A stretch of 64,000 nt of DNA from Exophiala sp. HKRS030 (Eukaryota; Ascomycota; Eurotiomycetes; Chaetothyriales; Herpotrichiellaceae): NCBI GenBank assembly GCA_023897205.1, contig JAHWDD010000001.1, positions 3,286,001 through 3,350,000 of the forward strand, read 5' to 3'. Positions 1 to 11,508 of this stretch are shown one piece after another. Position 1 is the first letter of the stretch; each line of letters opens with the position of its first letter. The notes below the pieces were generated by a model. The model made no database searches, had not been told where the DNA came from, and was given only the letters and a program-made list of their open reading frames with translations. The translations under genes and the position numbers were made by a program.

Positions 1-1233
1 AATCTCATGGCCAAAGTCAGAAGGCTTTAAGGAAGTGTACTTATGTCAAGATCCGAAGAGTGTGCCAATGAATAGAAGTGTGGCACACATGAACATGATT
101 GCGAAGACATGAATTGAACATTTGACCTCTACGCGATGCACGGAAGAATCTACTCAGTGAGCAGTGTCGATGACTCTTAGACAAGCTCTTTTTGTTGATA
201 TAGTGGCGAAGGAGGGGTGGGATGGTGTATCACGTGTAACACGTGACCATAGCACGCGCCAAGATATCAGATCGATGACGCCTCCACATCCAGGAAATCG
301 TCAAGGAGAAAAGGGTAAGAGCTGGTCGCGGGCGTCCACTACCATTTCAGGTTTAGTCTCGACGTTCTTCATCTTCTCGCCATCCACTCATTTTCAAGCC
401 AACGGCCCTCGGCCTCCCCACGGTGTCTGCGCTTTCTCGATCACATACCAAAAATCCAGATCTCCGACAACCTGGACATTGTTCCCGCATCGAGTGTCCT
501 GGGGCCCGACTGGTCTTGCTATTTTCAATCCACTGTTTTGTCCAATCATCAATCCTGTGCCATCGAATCGTCCAATGCCGTCGATGGTCCAGCGATGCCA
601 TCATACTGGCTGTTCCGTGTCATCCTTGCACCAGAGTGCCACATCTGGTGCCTGGCTTCGTTGGCCGTTCCTTTGGCACAGAGTAGGTCTTGACTTTGAG
701 CAGCTTTGCCTGCACATCCAGCGGATCGCGAGCACGGTTTCTTTGTGAGACTATAGTCTATACGTCGTCGATCTTTCATTTCCGGTATCTCATTGACCGA
801 CGACTGCAATAGCCTTTATTGCATTTATCGTTAGGACTGCTTCGCCGACACGACATCCTTGATTACCATTGTATATGAAACTGCCACCACCGAGATATTT
901 CCCCCACCACAGTCACGATCTTGTCTTTCCGACAGAACCCCTCCTAGGACACTTTCATCTTGTATTTACCGATTCTTCACCCCTGACCTTTGAGGAGTTG
1001 ACGATTTTGACGATCACGGCGTCTTAAACACCTACAAGTTCTCCCAACCGCAATCAACAATCTCTGTAAACACCGCTCGAACGCCCATAAAGTCGATCGC
1101 CAGTGGAGAAGACGGTGCCATACATGGATTGATTGCATTCTATGCCTTGACTGGGCGTAATTCCAAAAGAGGTGGAACTAGCTGGGAGTTGGGGAGAATC
1201 CTATCACGACCTTGTGCATCCACCACCGCCCAG
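1..1233. other. Non-coding 5' region and promoter of the RING/LON gene
   Basis: No open frame here resembles a known protein. Roughly the last 300 bases before the RING/LON start are pyrimidine-rich and look like a fungal promoter and 5' leader. A two-codon upstream ORF (ATG GAT TGA) begins at 1124. It could slightly damp translation of the downstream gene, but its use is unproven. Confidence 0.5.
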
Positions 1234-2940
1234 ATGAGCGGCAATGGCGATCCAGAAACCGCAGCGCAGGGCGGATATGATCCCACTCACGATGCCCGAC
1301 GTATTGTGAAGCTCTTTCAGTGCCCACTATGTTCCTATCCTCTTCGAGATCCAATCGCCTTACCTTGCGGCAATTCAATGTGTAAGACATGCCTGCCGCC
1401 TGTCTACAAACGTGAACACATCACCTACCCACTGGTGGAAGGACGCTCGGAAGGTTTCATATGTCCCTTCAGAGATTGTGGACTGGAACACTCACTAGGC
1501 GACTGTGGTGCAGATGTTACTGTCAACAAGATTATTCAAGTTGTCAAGGGGCAGATGGCAGCATACAGACAACAGGGATCGGGACTCTCCCTACTCTTGG
1601 AAGAGAAATTGAATATTTCACTGGTCGCCGACTCTGCCATGGATGTAATGCCGCGATCACGAGTTCTGGATGGAGGACGCATTGTCGCTTCATATGTGCT
1701 GGCAGACATGGGCGAGTTGAATTATCACTCTGATCTGGCCTACACTCTCATGGATGCCAATTCACATGATACTATTCAATCAATCGACACTGCTGTTCAT
1801 GACAGTCTCAAGCAGATTGTAACCTCGGAGCTGGAATGTCAAGTATGCTATCAAATTATGCTCGATCCACTGACCACATCGTGTGGGCATACTTTTTGTC
1901 GAAAGTGCTTTGCTAGGGCTATGGACCATTCCAACGTTTGTCCAATGTGCCGTCGCAGGCTACCTGTTTTGCCAAGCGCCTCAGCGGAACCAAGTAACAA
2001 ACGAATCACATATTTCCTTCAGCATCTGATCCCTGATATACTGAATGCACGCATAACAGTCGAAAGCCAAGAAGATGCCATGGATGAAGAAGCCAGTCTG
2101 CCACTTTTCCCGTGTACGTTGGCGTATCCACATATGCCGACATTTTTACATATCTTTGAACCTCGATACCGTCTGATGATCAGAAGAGCGATCGAGAATG
2201 GATCCCGCAAATTTGGCATGTTGATGTACCGACCTGGAGGACCAGTTCCTGGACAGCCACCATTCATGCCATATGGAACCGTATTATTTATCGATCGGAT
2301 TGAAATGTTGCCCGATGGAAGGAGTCTCATTGAAACACGAGGAATGTATCGATTTCGAGTCCTAAGTACATCCATGTTGGACGGTTATCTCACTGGGGAA
2401 GTTCAACGTATTGATGACATCCCAGTACACGAAGAGGAACACTTAGAAGCTCAAGAGACCAGCACAGAACCTTCGACACTCAACGAGGTCGAAGCTCGAA
2501 TACAAAGCATGTCTACACAACGATTACTAGAATATGGATTGGAGTTCGTCGATCAAGCCAGATCAAAATCGGCCAGGTGGCTTCATCAGCGGGTTTTGGC
2601 TGCATATGGTCAACCGCCATCAGATCCGGCAACGTTTCCTTACTGGTTTGCTAGTGTTTTGCCAATCTTGGAATCAGAAAAGTACCTTTTACTTCCAGCT
2701 ACGAGTGTGCGAGAGCGATTGAAGATTACGGCACGATGGATCGAGAGACTGGAGGCTGTTAGATGGTAAGTTCCTCATTTTCCCTTTGCTCTTGTCGAAA
2801 CACGCGGGCACGTCGCCTGACATGAATTTGGTTCAAGTGAGTACGAAGCGGAACAACGGGCGATAGCGTTAGCCCGTGAAAACAATCATACTGCGACGGA
2901 TAACGACGATGTCAACCAAAGTGGTTCCGAAGAAGATTGA
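1234..2940 (+). CDS. Double RING-finger / LON-domain protein, probable E3 ubiquitin ligase (LONRF-like)
   Basis: Two exons, 1234-2765 and 2838-2940, joined over a 72-bp GTAAG..AAG intron, give 544 residues. A first RING-like zinc module (CPLC...CGNSMCKTC, then CPFRDC) lies at about residues 29-95. A canonical C3HC4 RING (CQVC, CGHTFCRKC, CPMC) lies at about 202-240. A LON substrate-binding domain follows (LPLFP..., then FEPRYRLMIRRA) at about 288-500, and the tail is acidic. This RING plus LON-N architecture is that of LONRF-type ubiquitin ligases, so the inferred role is substrate recognition and ubiquitin transfer in cytosol or nucleus; there is no protease domain. The start is the first in-frame ATG, because the longer open frame upstream opens only with TTG at 1129. 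Substrate unknown. Confidence 0.88.
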
Positions 2941-4222
2941 GCCACCAATCAAAGAACCGGCAGTACTATGACTTGCCGGATGTCAGTCGTCGAAAACCCG
3001 CGTGCAAGAGAGAGAGAGCAGAAAACTGACTTATCCTCACCAACCTCACAGGCAGCAAACATCTTCATGTATAGTCTTATGACTAACCGTGGGATCGATG
3101 ATAGTGCTAGGATTGGCACTGTGCATCCCAATGATTCACGAGCCCTTTATTAGAAGCATAATCATTAGCGAGCACAGCGATGGAGAGAAGAAAGCGGGAA
3201 TTCCTTCTGATGGTACGGAATCGGAAGACCACGTGGTGTACATCTCCAAGGCGTTCATGTTAATAGGCTGTGTATTTTTGGCCAGCCTCAGGGTCGCGAT
3301 ACCCCTTCTGATTTTACTATTGCGAGAGCGTGGTCCTGGCAGAGCCAGGCGGATTCGACTTTAAAGTAGAGAGTCAAGATGAGATAGTCAATACAGTCTT
3401 GATGAGATTGTGGCATTTCGTTTAACCCAATATTTCTCTACCAAAGGTAATGCGCTAAATTACCCCATTGAGAAATATCTGCTCCAGTTTATCCACCAAC
3501 AGGGAAGTATGTCGAAGCTGAAGCAGACACCTGCCTTTTGAATTCCTTTGCCAAAGATAATGCTGTCATTTACCCTATTTAGAAAAACCCACTCAGGTTC
3601 ATGTACCAGCAATGAAGAATGTCGAGCAACCTGAAGCAAGACACTGGTGCCTTTTCCGCAGAACTTCGTTTGCTGAATATGAATATTTAAGTACCTCATT
3701 TAGCTATATCTGCTCCAGTTCATGTACTAACAAGGAAGAATGTCGAAGCTGAAGCAGAATCCTGCCTTTTGAATTCCTTTGCCAAAGATGACGTTGTTAT
3801 TTACCCTATCTGGAAGTACCTGCTGAAGTTCATGAACCAGCAATGAAGAATGTCGAAGAAGCACACTGGTGCCTTTTCCGCAGAATTTCGTTTGCCGAAT
3901 GTGAACGCCTATTTACCTCAATTGGCCATATCTGCTCCGATTCATGGACCAGCGATGAAGAATGTCTAGTTTAACAAATGGCAAACTGGTGCTTTTTTAC
4001 CCCAGCTAATGCCGTGACGTCATTTTGCATTCTGGAAATTGTGATGTGATGCTTGCCCGCAAACATCTTCTCAAGAGCTTCGATCAATGCAAGTATTTCC
4101 TTAGCTTACTGAGTACAAAATAGCTACATATCTCATCGCAAAATGTTAGGTTACTAGACCAAGATCTCGACTATTGTCACACGCAGTTAATATACCTTGA
4201 CTCCTTTCATACCACCGGCACC
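2941..4222. other. Intergenic region with a diverged tandem-repeat block
   Basis: No convincing gene. A short open frame (ATG at 3098 to about 3364) would encode about 88 residues with two hydrophobic stretches, but I recognise no family and leave it uncalled. From about 3430 to 4020 there is a diverged tandem repeat, listed separately. The last 200 bases are the promoter of the thioredoxin-like gene. Confidence 0.5.
3430..4020. repeat. Five-copy diverged tandem repeat with alternating 110/121-bp units
   Basis: The landmark GAAGAATGTCGA (or a close variant) recurs with its TGTC at about 3510, 3620, 3741, 3851 and 3963, so spacing is 110, 121, 110 and 112 bp. Odd and even copies differ. Copies 1 and 3 share CTGCCTTTTGAATTCC followed by TTTGCCAAAGAT. 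Copies 2 and 4 share ACTGGTGCCTTTTCCGCAGA followed by TTCGTTTGC. The real period is therefore a dimer of about 231 bp, amplified after an older duplication. There is no coding frame through it. Confidence 0.8.
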
Positions 4223-4843
4223 ATGAAAGCCCTGGTCTCCTCTCCTATACGACTCGCTGTTCGAACAACACAACGAAACCTCCCCAGTAAATACTTGCAA
4301 CTCGAGCCCACTCGAGTCGCGGTCACAATCAGTCACCCCTTCTCCAGCATCAATTCGCAACACCAGCAAAACCGTATCCTGTCCTCCCTGCGCACACCCC
4401 CATCCTTCCACGACGCCCTCCGCCTAACATCCTCGAACAACACTCTTCTCCTTACACTATTCACAACATCAGCATGCGCGCCTTGCCGCGTTATTACACC
4501 ACTGCTCACATCCTTGGTCGAAACGCGCCCTCCATCACCAACGGACAAGTTTTCATCTTTGGCTTTTGCCGAGGTCGAGCTCGACAGCCCGGACACAAGT
4601 AATGGGAATATGATGGATTTGGGTGTCGAGTTTGGCGTCACGAGTTTGCCTACGTTGATTGGGTTTGGCGGGAGGAGAGCACAGAGGGTGACGGATAGAG
4701 TCGTGGATACGAGGCTATTGAGTGATGCAGAGGGGATGGCCAAGTGGGTCGATGGGGTCATGGAGAAGGGCGATCCATTTGGAGTTGATGGTGGAGCTGG
4801 AGGCGGCGGTGGAGGTGGGATTTTGAGCAGGATATTCGGCTGA
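4223..4843 (+). CDS. Thioredoxin-like protein with probable mitochondrial targeting
   Basis: Single exon, 206 residues, with a good start context (CACCATGA). The first 45 or so residues are rich in Arg, Ser and Thr and almost free of acidic residues, as expected of a mitochondrial presequence. A thioredoxin fold follows: the strand LLLTLFTTSA leads into a redox CAPC motif at about C85/C88, and the cis-proline loop VTSLP is near residue 143. The tail is an odd run of about ten glycines ending in ILSRIFG. The active site differs from classical CGPC. The likely role is disulfide exchange or redox-dependent protein contact in mitochondria; partner and exact substrate are unknown. Confidence 0.82.
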   Translation: MKALVSSPIRLAVRTTQRNLPSKYLQLEPTRVAVTISHPFSSINSQHQQNRILSSLRTPPSFHDALRLTSSNNTLLLTLFTTSACAPCRVITPLLTSLVETRPPSPTDKFSSLAFAEVELDSPDTSNGNMMDLGVEFGVTSLPTLIGFGGRRAQRVTDRVVDTRLLSDAEGMAKWVDGVMEKGDPFGVDGGAGGGGGGGILSRIFG

Positions 4844-6465
4844 GGACATCTCGAGATGTTGAGGTTTCCGTAACTCGTGCGACTGGTTCCGTTTGTACAA
4901 CTGAGGACTCACGGAACAAGTGCAGGACAAGGACGGGGTGGAACGTTCAACCTTTCAGCTCGGTTTCGGGTTCTTCCTCCACTCTTCTTCCATAATGTGG
5001 GCATGCAAAGTTTGATGTTGCAATGGCTACAATTAAGTCCCGGGGAACGACGTCTTGATTGTTCGAGTGTTCGTGGAACAAAAAAGAAGTCACGAATTTG
5101 CGCAAGCATGGCTGCTTTGCGTCGGCAATCCTCCAACCCACTCGAGAAGTCGTAGACGATGCAGGCTATGGCTTCTACCGGGTTCCTAACAGGAGATCGC
5201 CGAGCCTTGCGTATCTGCATCCGAATTGATGCTGCAAATGATGACCATTTTGTTCAGAGGAATTTCAGCAGGCAGATATCGAGATCACCTCTTGATCATG
5301 TACACTACACGGTTTCGCCTTTTGGGCGGATGAGATTGTTTTAATCTTGTGTTTGAATAAGGTGGCGGTTCCGCTTGGACGCCCGTTCATCCTGACCTGC
5401 GTGTATGGGGAGGCTCAGACAGGCTCGTCGTGTATCAGAAGGGGTCATAGGTTATAACTAAATCTGGAGACGTATTCAGAGATGATTTATCGTGATCTGT
5501 TCTGAGATGACTTACGAACTGGGGATGAGCATCTAAATCATCCAGTCAAATCTGTGCTTCTTCTATCTATGGATCTATAGTGTGCAAGGCTGCTCTCCTG
5601 ACCTTGACGAGGCTGCATTCATCCTGACCTCGAATCCACCAGCGAGCACTGTTGCTAACATGAGAGCATTGGCCTTTTTTGTGTCTGTCTCCACGCGCTC
5701 TCAAAGTCATCAAGCTCTTACACTGATTCACCGTTTGGTGTCCTGGTGGCTACCGAGTATTGCTGCAAAGTAGCAGTCCTGCTATGAGTCGAGGCTACAT
5801 GCAATGTCACACTCGCCTTTTGCGTGACGCGCAACCAATCAGAATACAAAATTGTCATTCCCTTTACGACAATTCCCTCGTCGTGCCATGACCTGACTCC
5901 GACTTGGTCCATTTACCAATAGAAGCTCTATTCCGAAAATGTTTCACTCCTTCTCCACCGCAGACCATCGACGTCGTCTCACGTAAGATGGCGATTCTGA
6001 ATAGCGCGCAAACCAGCAACCAGGATCATGGACGGAAAGAAGTTCTATGAGTCCCGCAACGAAAATCCAAGCCAAGCAATAGAAGTAGGACAAGGAGAAC
6101 ATCCGTATAAAACTCCCCCTTCACAGAGCAGGACTCCGTACAGACAGACAGACTCACAGACGGTGGACACGGACCCACCCGGACTGTTCCCCGCACGCCC
6201 AACGTCTCTCCCATCTCCAAAATCCAGACGTCAAAAACCAACTGACTAGCATTTCGGACGAAAGTCGAACTTCGACGACCAAAATCCAAAAAAGCATCTC
6301 TAGACGCCTTCAAACCGGATTAAGGCCAAGTTTGCAACAGGGAAAAAGGCCTATCGTCTCCTTCGTTCTCTGACCAGTCCGATCCAACCCTCAACCTCTC
6401 GCGCTCACGCTATACAGACCATTGGCAGTAGAGAAGGAGTTTTGAAATCTTCATTTCCAACCAGG
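4844..6465. other. Intergenic region, no gene seen
   Basis: Only short frames without family resemblance occur here. The last 150 bases or so (pyrimidine-rich, around 6350-6440) look like the leader of the AhpD-like gene. Confidence 0.5.
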
Positions 6466-7984
6466 ATGAGCGCAACCGAGGCCGCCGATCCCGAAGTGCC
6501 GACCAAGGAGCAATGGGACCAGTTGGCGCGCGAAGTCAAGGCGTCGGTGCTCGAGGAGTTGGGTCGTGAGGCGTGGTATTTGATTATCGTGAGTGATGAC
6601 CATTCTTTTCGTTCTGTCTGGTTACGTTTGGCTTTAGTTGGTGTTCTGCTTGGGTTTCATCCGCTGTTCGAGGTCATATTGGGGTGGCCTGTGTGCTGGG
6701 GGAATGGACCGAGGATCGTTGCTCGTCGACGCCGTATGTATCATGTCCAGTGACGAGTATGTGTTGTCGTGACTCTGGACATGTCCTAGACCAACTAGTG
6801 AGTGGCATGTGAGATGCCATGGCATCTGTATCATGGAGAGAGGAAAGCCTCTCGCTGGCAAGTGAACGGCTACACGGCTTCATGACGGTTTGCTGTCCAT
6901 ATTGCAAGTCACGAGAATGCAAATGCTCTGAATATCTCTTCTATATCTCCAAAACCCCGTGGGAGAATGTCCAGCTCGCTATCCACCATCCATCATGCAT
7001 CAACGCTCTATCTAACCCCTTTCTTTCCACACCAGGCCACGGTCCTCATAATCTCACCGAAACCACATATCCTCGCCGACTTCTGGAGCTATCTAACGAC
7101 ACACGACGCGGACTTCTCGAGCCCCGAAGCTCGAAAGCGATTGTCGGAACGCCTGCTCGATGTCCTGCTCAAGCAGCTCACGCTGATCGGCGCGCCCCAG
7201 ACGCTCGGCGCGTTGATTCCGTTGGCAAAGCGCCAGATGGCTGATGAGGGGAGGACGGCGGAGGATGGGAGGGGAGAGTTGGAGTTGCAAAATCTGTGAG
7301 TTTCCATTCCTTGATGTCCTTTCGTCTCGTTTGCGTGATGTGCCATTCCGATATTCCCTTCAGCGTCATTCCACGCCTGTTGGGCCGCTCCTGTCGGGCC
7401 GCTCCTGTCGGGCCGCTCCTGTCCGCGCATCATCAAAGACCGCATCCTGACATCCAGGGAATAGCACGACCGTACCTCTCCCCGAGCTACAATCCCGAGG
7501 CATATCCACCATCACCTCCGTCTACGGAACGCTGTGGCAACGGATATTCTCGACTTTCGGCTCATACCGACCACAAATGGGTGCGCACGAGCTCACCATC
7601 GTGTATGGGCTCTACCTGTCTGATTTCCGATACCTGAATGCCATAGAGACGGAACTAGTCGTGTATACGTCGATCCAGAGCCAGGGCCACCGCGGGCCGA
7701 GTCTGTGGCATGTGCGTGGGCTGGGACGGGTGTTGGGGGCCCGGGGTAGTGATGAGACGGACGAGAAGGTGTGTAGGGCAAAGGATGTGGTTCGCGGCGT
7801 TAAAGTGGCGGTCATGGCGAGTGTGGAGTTTGTAGGCGATGAGATGGTCCAGAGGAGTAGGTTGGACGGTGGCAAGGATGGCTTGCAGGGCTGGCCGAAT
7901 GTAGGGGATGTGAGCAGGGAGTTAGGTGGGTGGGGCGATGATGAAGAGGACGGTGTTAGTGTGAAAGATGCGTTGGGAGTGTAG
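6466..7984 (+). CDS. AhpD-like / carboxymuconolactone decarboxylase-like fungal protein
   Basis: Three exons, 6466-6588, 7036-7295 and 7465-7984, give 300 residues. Intron 1 is long (447 bp, GTGAGT..CCAG) and could hide a small exon. Intron 2 carries a 14-bp triplicate. The first acceptor in intron 2 (CCAG at 7457) would cause an immediate stop; the TAG at 7464 keeps frame. The all-helical core reads DFWSYL, then RLLDVLLKQLTLIGAPQ, then LYLSD, AIETELVVYTSI and SLWHVRGLGRVLG, a pattern I know from fungal AhpD-like proteins of unknown substrate. The CxxC of true AhpD peroxidases is absent; the only cysteine in the long C-terminal exon is in KVCRAKD. Peroxidase activity is therefore doubtful. 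Confidence 0.75.
7382..7423. repeat. Perfect 14-bp tandem triplicate inside an intron
   Basis: GGGCCGCTCCTGTC occurs three times head to tail (7382, 7396, 7410) within intron 2 of the AhpD-like gene, GC-rich against its surroundings. Confidence 0.95.
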
Positions 7985-8693
7985 GTTGCATTGCATAGCG
8001 CTGGGTTGTATGACGGAGAATTGACGCGAAAGTAAGTATACAGGAAATCTGCGGCGCAAAAGAAGAACTGATATGGTAGATCCAGACGAGACCTTTTGTG
8101 CTCCGATTGCATATAGATGAATTGGATTGGTACATAGATAGACCAGCTAGAGGTCCGCGGGTTGTGGACTGCTCAAGACTTAGACTATCGTTCGGCTTGC
8201 CTTGGGGAGCAAGCTCTCTGGCATAGAGCTTGAGTGAGGCCAGACTCAACTTCTTTATCCGACACGCTGTGCCAAGATCGAAGGTGTCACTGTCAAGTCC
8301 TAAGAAATCGGGATGATTTCAAAAGGGTCCACGCTCAGAGGCTTTCCAGACATGATCTGTCAGACGTGGTTGGAGAGCTACTGGATTTCAACCCTTACAC
8401 CTATTCTTCTGCCTGTCATCAGCTGAATCGTACAGATAGACAGTTGGACGTGCGAGTTCAGACACACTTGTGACTTAAGGCCCCTGGATTGTACGTAGCC
8501 AGGTCGAGCAGGTATCTTCTTCGATAGACTGATTGGTGGTGTCAGAGCACCGATGACGTTTTAGTCGCGATTATTGTTCTGCAATGATGGCTGTAAGCAT
8601 GAACATATAGCAGTATCGGAGACGTCGAAGTTGCAGTTCGGTGTAATAAGGTGACTGGGATGGGGCCTGGTCAGTCGTCACAAGATAGAAATC
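7985..8693. other. Convergent intergenic region, no gene seen
   Basis: This lies between the 3' ends of the AhpD-like gene (+) and the Snu71/RBM25-like gene (-). I see only 3' flanks and no coding signal. Confidence 0.5.
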
Positions 8694-11119
8694 TCAGGCA
8701 GATAAGCCTCTCTTCTCAGATTCTGAGAAGAAAATAAGCATTCGCCAGAGCTTCTTGACCAGAACCTCAGCTTCGTCCTCAAGGGCCTATTTCAGCGATA
8801 GTTAGTAAGTCAAGTTCTAAAAAGTAATAACGGTTGGGGAGAAGAAAGATCTTTACTTACTCCTTCCAGTTCGCCAACCAATTCCTCCGGCTTGCCTCTG
8901 CTTCTCACCGCACCAACCACAACGTCAACAAGCATTTGTTCTTGCACACCCAAGTATTCAACAATCTTCTTCTCGACGAACGGCTTCAATTTCTCGTCGA
9001 TAACACTCTCATCTACGAATTCCCATTTGACATCCCATGACCAAAGTCCATCTTTGTCATTGGGAATATCGCTTGCCAATTGTCGAGCTGCAGCAGCACG
9101 CTCTTCTTCGGACATGCCAGCAGCGTCGTTTTTGTCGAATTGAATTGGGATAAGAGTTCGTTTTGCCGTGCTGGACTCGGCATCTTCTTCATCTTCCAAT
9201 AGACCCTCAACATCAGCGACGACAGGACGTCTTGTAGCTTGCGATGCTGTTTTGTCGGCGGCTTTTTGTGCGGCAGCTGCACCGAGAGAGAGTTTGAATC
9301 GAGCAGGCTCGCGGCGGATTCCTGCTGAGGCTGTCCGTTCGGCTTCCTCTTCTTGTCGCGCCATATCTTCTTCTTGTCGGCTTAAGAAATCGTCAGCCAT
9401 TGCACCGGCACGTTCCCTATTCTGGTTCTCTCGTGTTCGATCCCTTTGTTCCACACTCCTATCTGCATCATCACTTTGGATTTCACGTTGCCGGAACGAA
9501 GCTCGATTGCGGATCCACATGCTTCGATCACTGTAGTACTCCTCAACTTTGCGAGCGGCTTCGACATCGTCATTCCACTCCTTCAGTCGCTTGGCCATGA
9601 TGTCTTTCTCCTCCTGTAATCTGCTTGACTCGTCTTTGTCCCGAGCCTTCTCACGTTCCACAGCGGCGGTTCTTGATCTTTCGCGATTAAGCCATCGGCG
9701 TTCTTGATCGAGGTACAGTTTCTCCTGTTCGGCATCTTTCTTCGCCTTGCGCCGTCTTTCCAATTCTTCGTCACTTGCATCTGTGTCTTCATCTTCAAAG
9801 GCAGATGCAGCAGTGATGGCCGTCCCATTCACAAATGTCACGCCCTTATGGTAGTCCCGCGGTATCTGAGCACCAAACCCTTTAGGACCAGACGGAGCAC
9901 CTCGTGGACCAACCGGTATGCCATTAGCACCACCAGCAGGTCCTGACGGTGCAGAAAGTGGCGGAGAGGCAAGACGGTTGAATCGATCACCATTCGTACG
10001 AGTTCGTTCTTGATGTTCGAGTTCTTCCTCACGCTTTAATCGCTCGAGATCACGACGATTACTGCGGTCTCGGAATGCGGCGATTTCTTTGGCGACAGTT
10101 TCTCGCATTTCGGCGGGAATGTCAGATAACTCATCATCGACATTGATCGGTATTGTCACAATATCGCCATTCGTACCGTCCCCATTAACTCCGTCGCCCA
10201 TCTTGACATCGCCTTCGCGATCAATATTGGAGAGATCATCTTTTTGAGTGGGGGCGGATGGATACGTCAGATCGTTGAGAACGGCTTCTAATGCCCACGA
10301 GCATGATCCAATCTCATCTGAGCAGCTTCGGCGTCTCCACCATGGGATTCTTCCCACTGTTCTATATATGTATGGGAGTTCTCATCTGCCACAATCTAGG
10401 GTTATCAGTAGGCTGCAGAAGGACTTAATATGGGGAGGAGAACATACGATCAACTTAGACTTTTCCACCTTGACATCTTCTTCCTTTTTCACATCGGATA
10501 AGACCTGTCGTTTTATGGGCACTTGCACATCCCTGAGGACTTCAAGCGCCGTACCTAGACTTTCGGCATCGTCATATTCAGCGAAACCAAATTTGCAGGG
10601 TTTGTCGACAGCATCTGTGGCACGGACCCATCTGCGTAGATTTCCAACAGCGCGTAGTATCCGCTCGATCCCTTCGTCTCCGCCGGCACCCTCAGTGATC
10701 CCTCCGACAAATATAGTCTTGATGATCTCCTCTTTGGTCGGTGGCTGTACAGGTGCGATGCGGTCGCGATCTCTGTCTCGATAATCCGAGCCTGCTCCGG
10801 CACCAAGTCCAGCTCTTCGTCCGCCCCTCTCTCTGTCATCTCGACCGCTGAAGTTATCAGGCCTGGAAGGACCCGATGTACCGAGCCGAATTACGGGAGC
10901 GGAGAAATTGATATTGGGCATGTTGGCGGGCGGTTGGAAATTTGGAGGAAAGGCGCCAGGTCTACCCGGCTGGTGAGCATCTTGCTGCTGAATTCCTGGT
11001 GGGGCTCCCATCCCCGGGGGTGCCATACCAGGAGGAGGTGCCATACCTGGCGGCGCTCCAGGAAATCCACCAAAGTCTCCTGGCACACCATATTGGCCTG
11101 GCGCTTGATATGGGTACAT
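8694..11119 (-). CDS. SNU71: Snu71/RBM25-type U1 snRNP-associated splicing factor (RRM + PWI), with an apparent frameshift
   Basis: Exons on the minus strand are 11119-10448, 10395-8861 and 8786-8694, with a perfect branch site (TTACTAAC) in the last intron. The N-terminus is Pro/Gly/Met-rich. An RRM with TIFVGGI and FGFAEY lies near residues 133-205. A long Arg/Glu/Asp-rich charged helix follows. A C-terminal PWI domain ends EVLVKKLWRMLIFF. This order is that of RBM25/Snu71, which helps U1 snRNP choose 5' splice sites in the nucleus. The frame breaks at the GGG run at 10294-10296: upstream reads ...QMRLDHAR and downstream ALEAVLNDLTYP. One extra G restores continuity and a 766-residue product. 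I treat it as a sequencing error in a functional gene. Confidence 0.85.
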
Positions 11120-11507
11120 GGCTCAAAGTGAGGGAAAGTAGGGCACGGTGTACGGGTTGGGATCGAGAAGTTGACCACGCGTTATGGAGGGGTGGTTGTT
11201 TCAAAGACAAGATCGGAATGCCATCCAGAAAATCAGCGAAGGAATCTTGTCATAGGCGCAGGTTTGTCTTGATGTCGCAGGGAGGAAGGATGAGCAATGC
11301 CGACAATTTCAACCTGGCGACCATTCGATAGACTCCAAGAGGCTCGTGGAGGCTTTGGGATTTCCGGGATATGGGTTTACTATTATCCGAACAAGGCTCG
11401 CAGCTGACTTGGCATGTGCCACATTATCTCAAGGCACTCGTCCACATTATTTGACTCACTCCTTTTATTCATTCATTCATTCATTCATTCATTCCTTCAT
11501 TCCTTCA
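11120..11507. other. Promoter of the Snu71-like gene and downstream flank of the membrane-protein gene
   Basis: No gene. It contains an (ATTC)n microsatellite at its distal end. Confidence 0.5.
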
Positions 11508-11508
11508 T
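11466..11508. repeat. (ATTC)n microsatellite
   Basis: About seven ATTC units run into two interrupted ATTCCTTC units. The tract directly abuts the stop codon of the neighbouring minus-strand gene, so it would lie in its 3' UTR. Confidence 0.9.

Noticed and set aside
1129..1233. Longer N-terminus for the RING/LON protein
   Set aside because: The upstream part of the frame opens with TTG, not ATG; the first in-frame ATG is at 1234.
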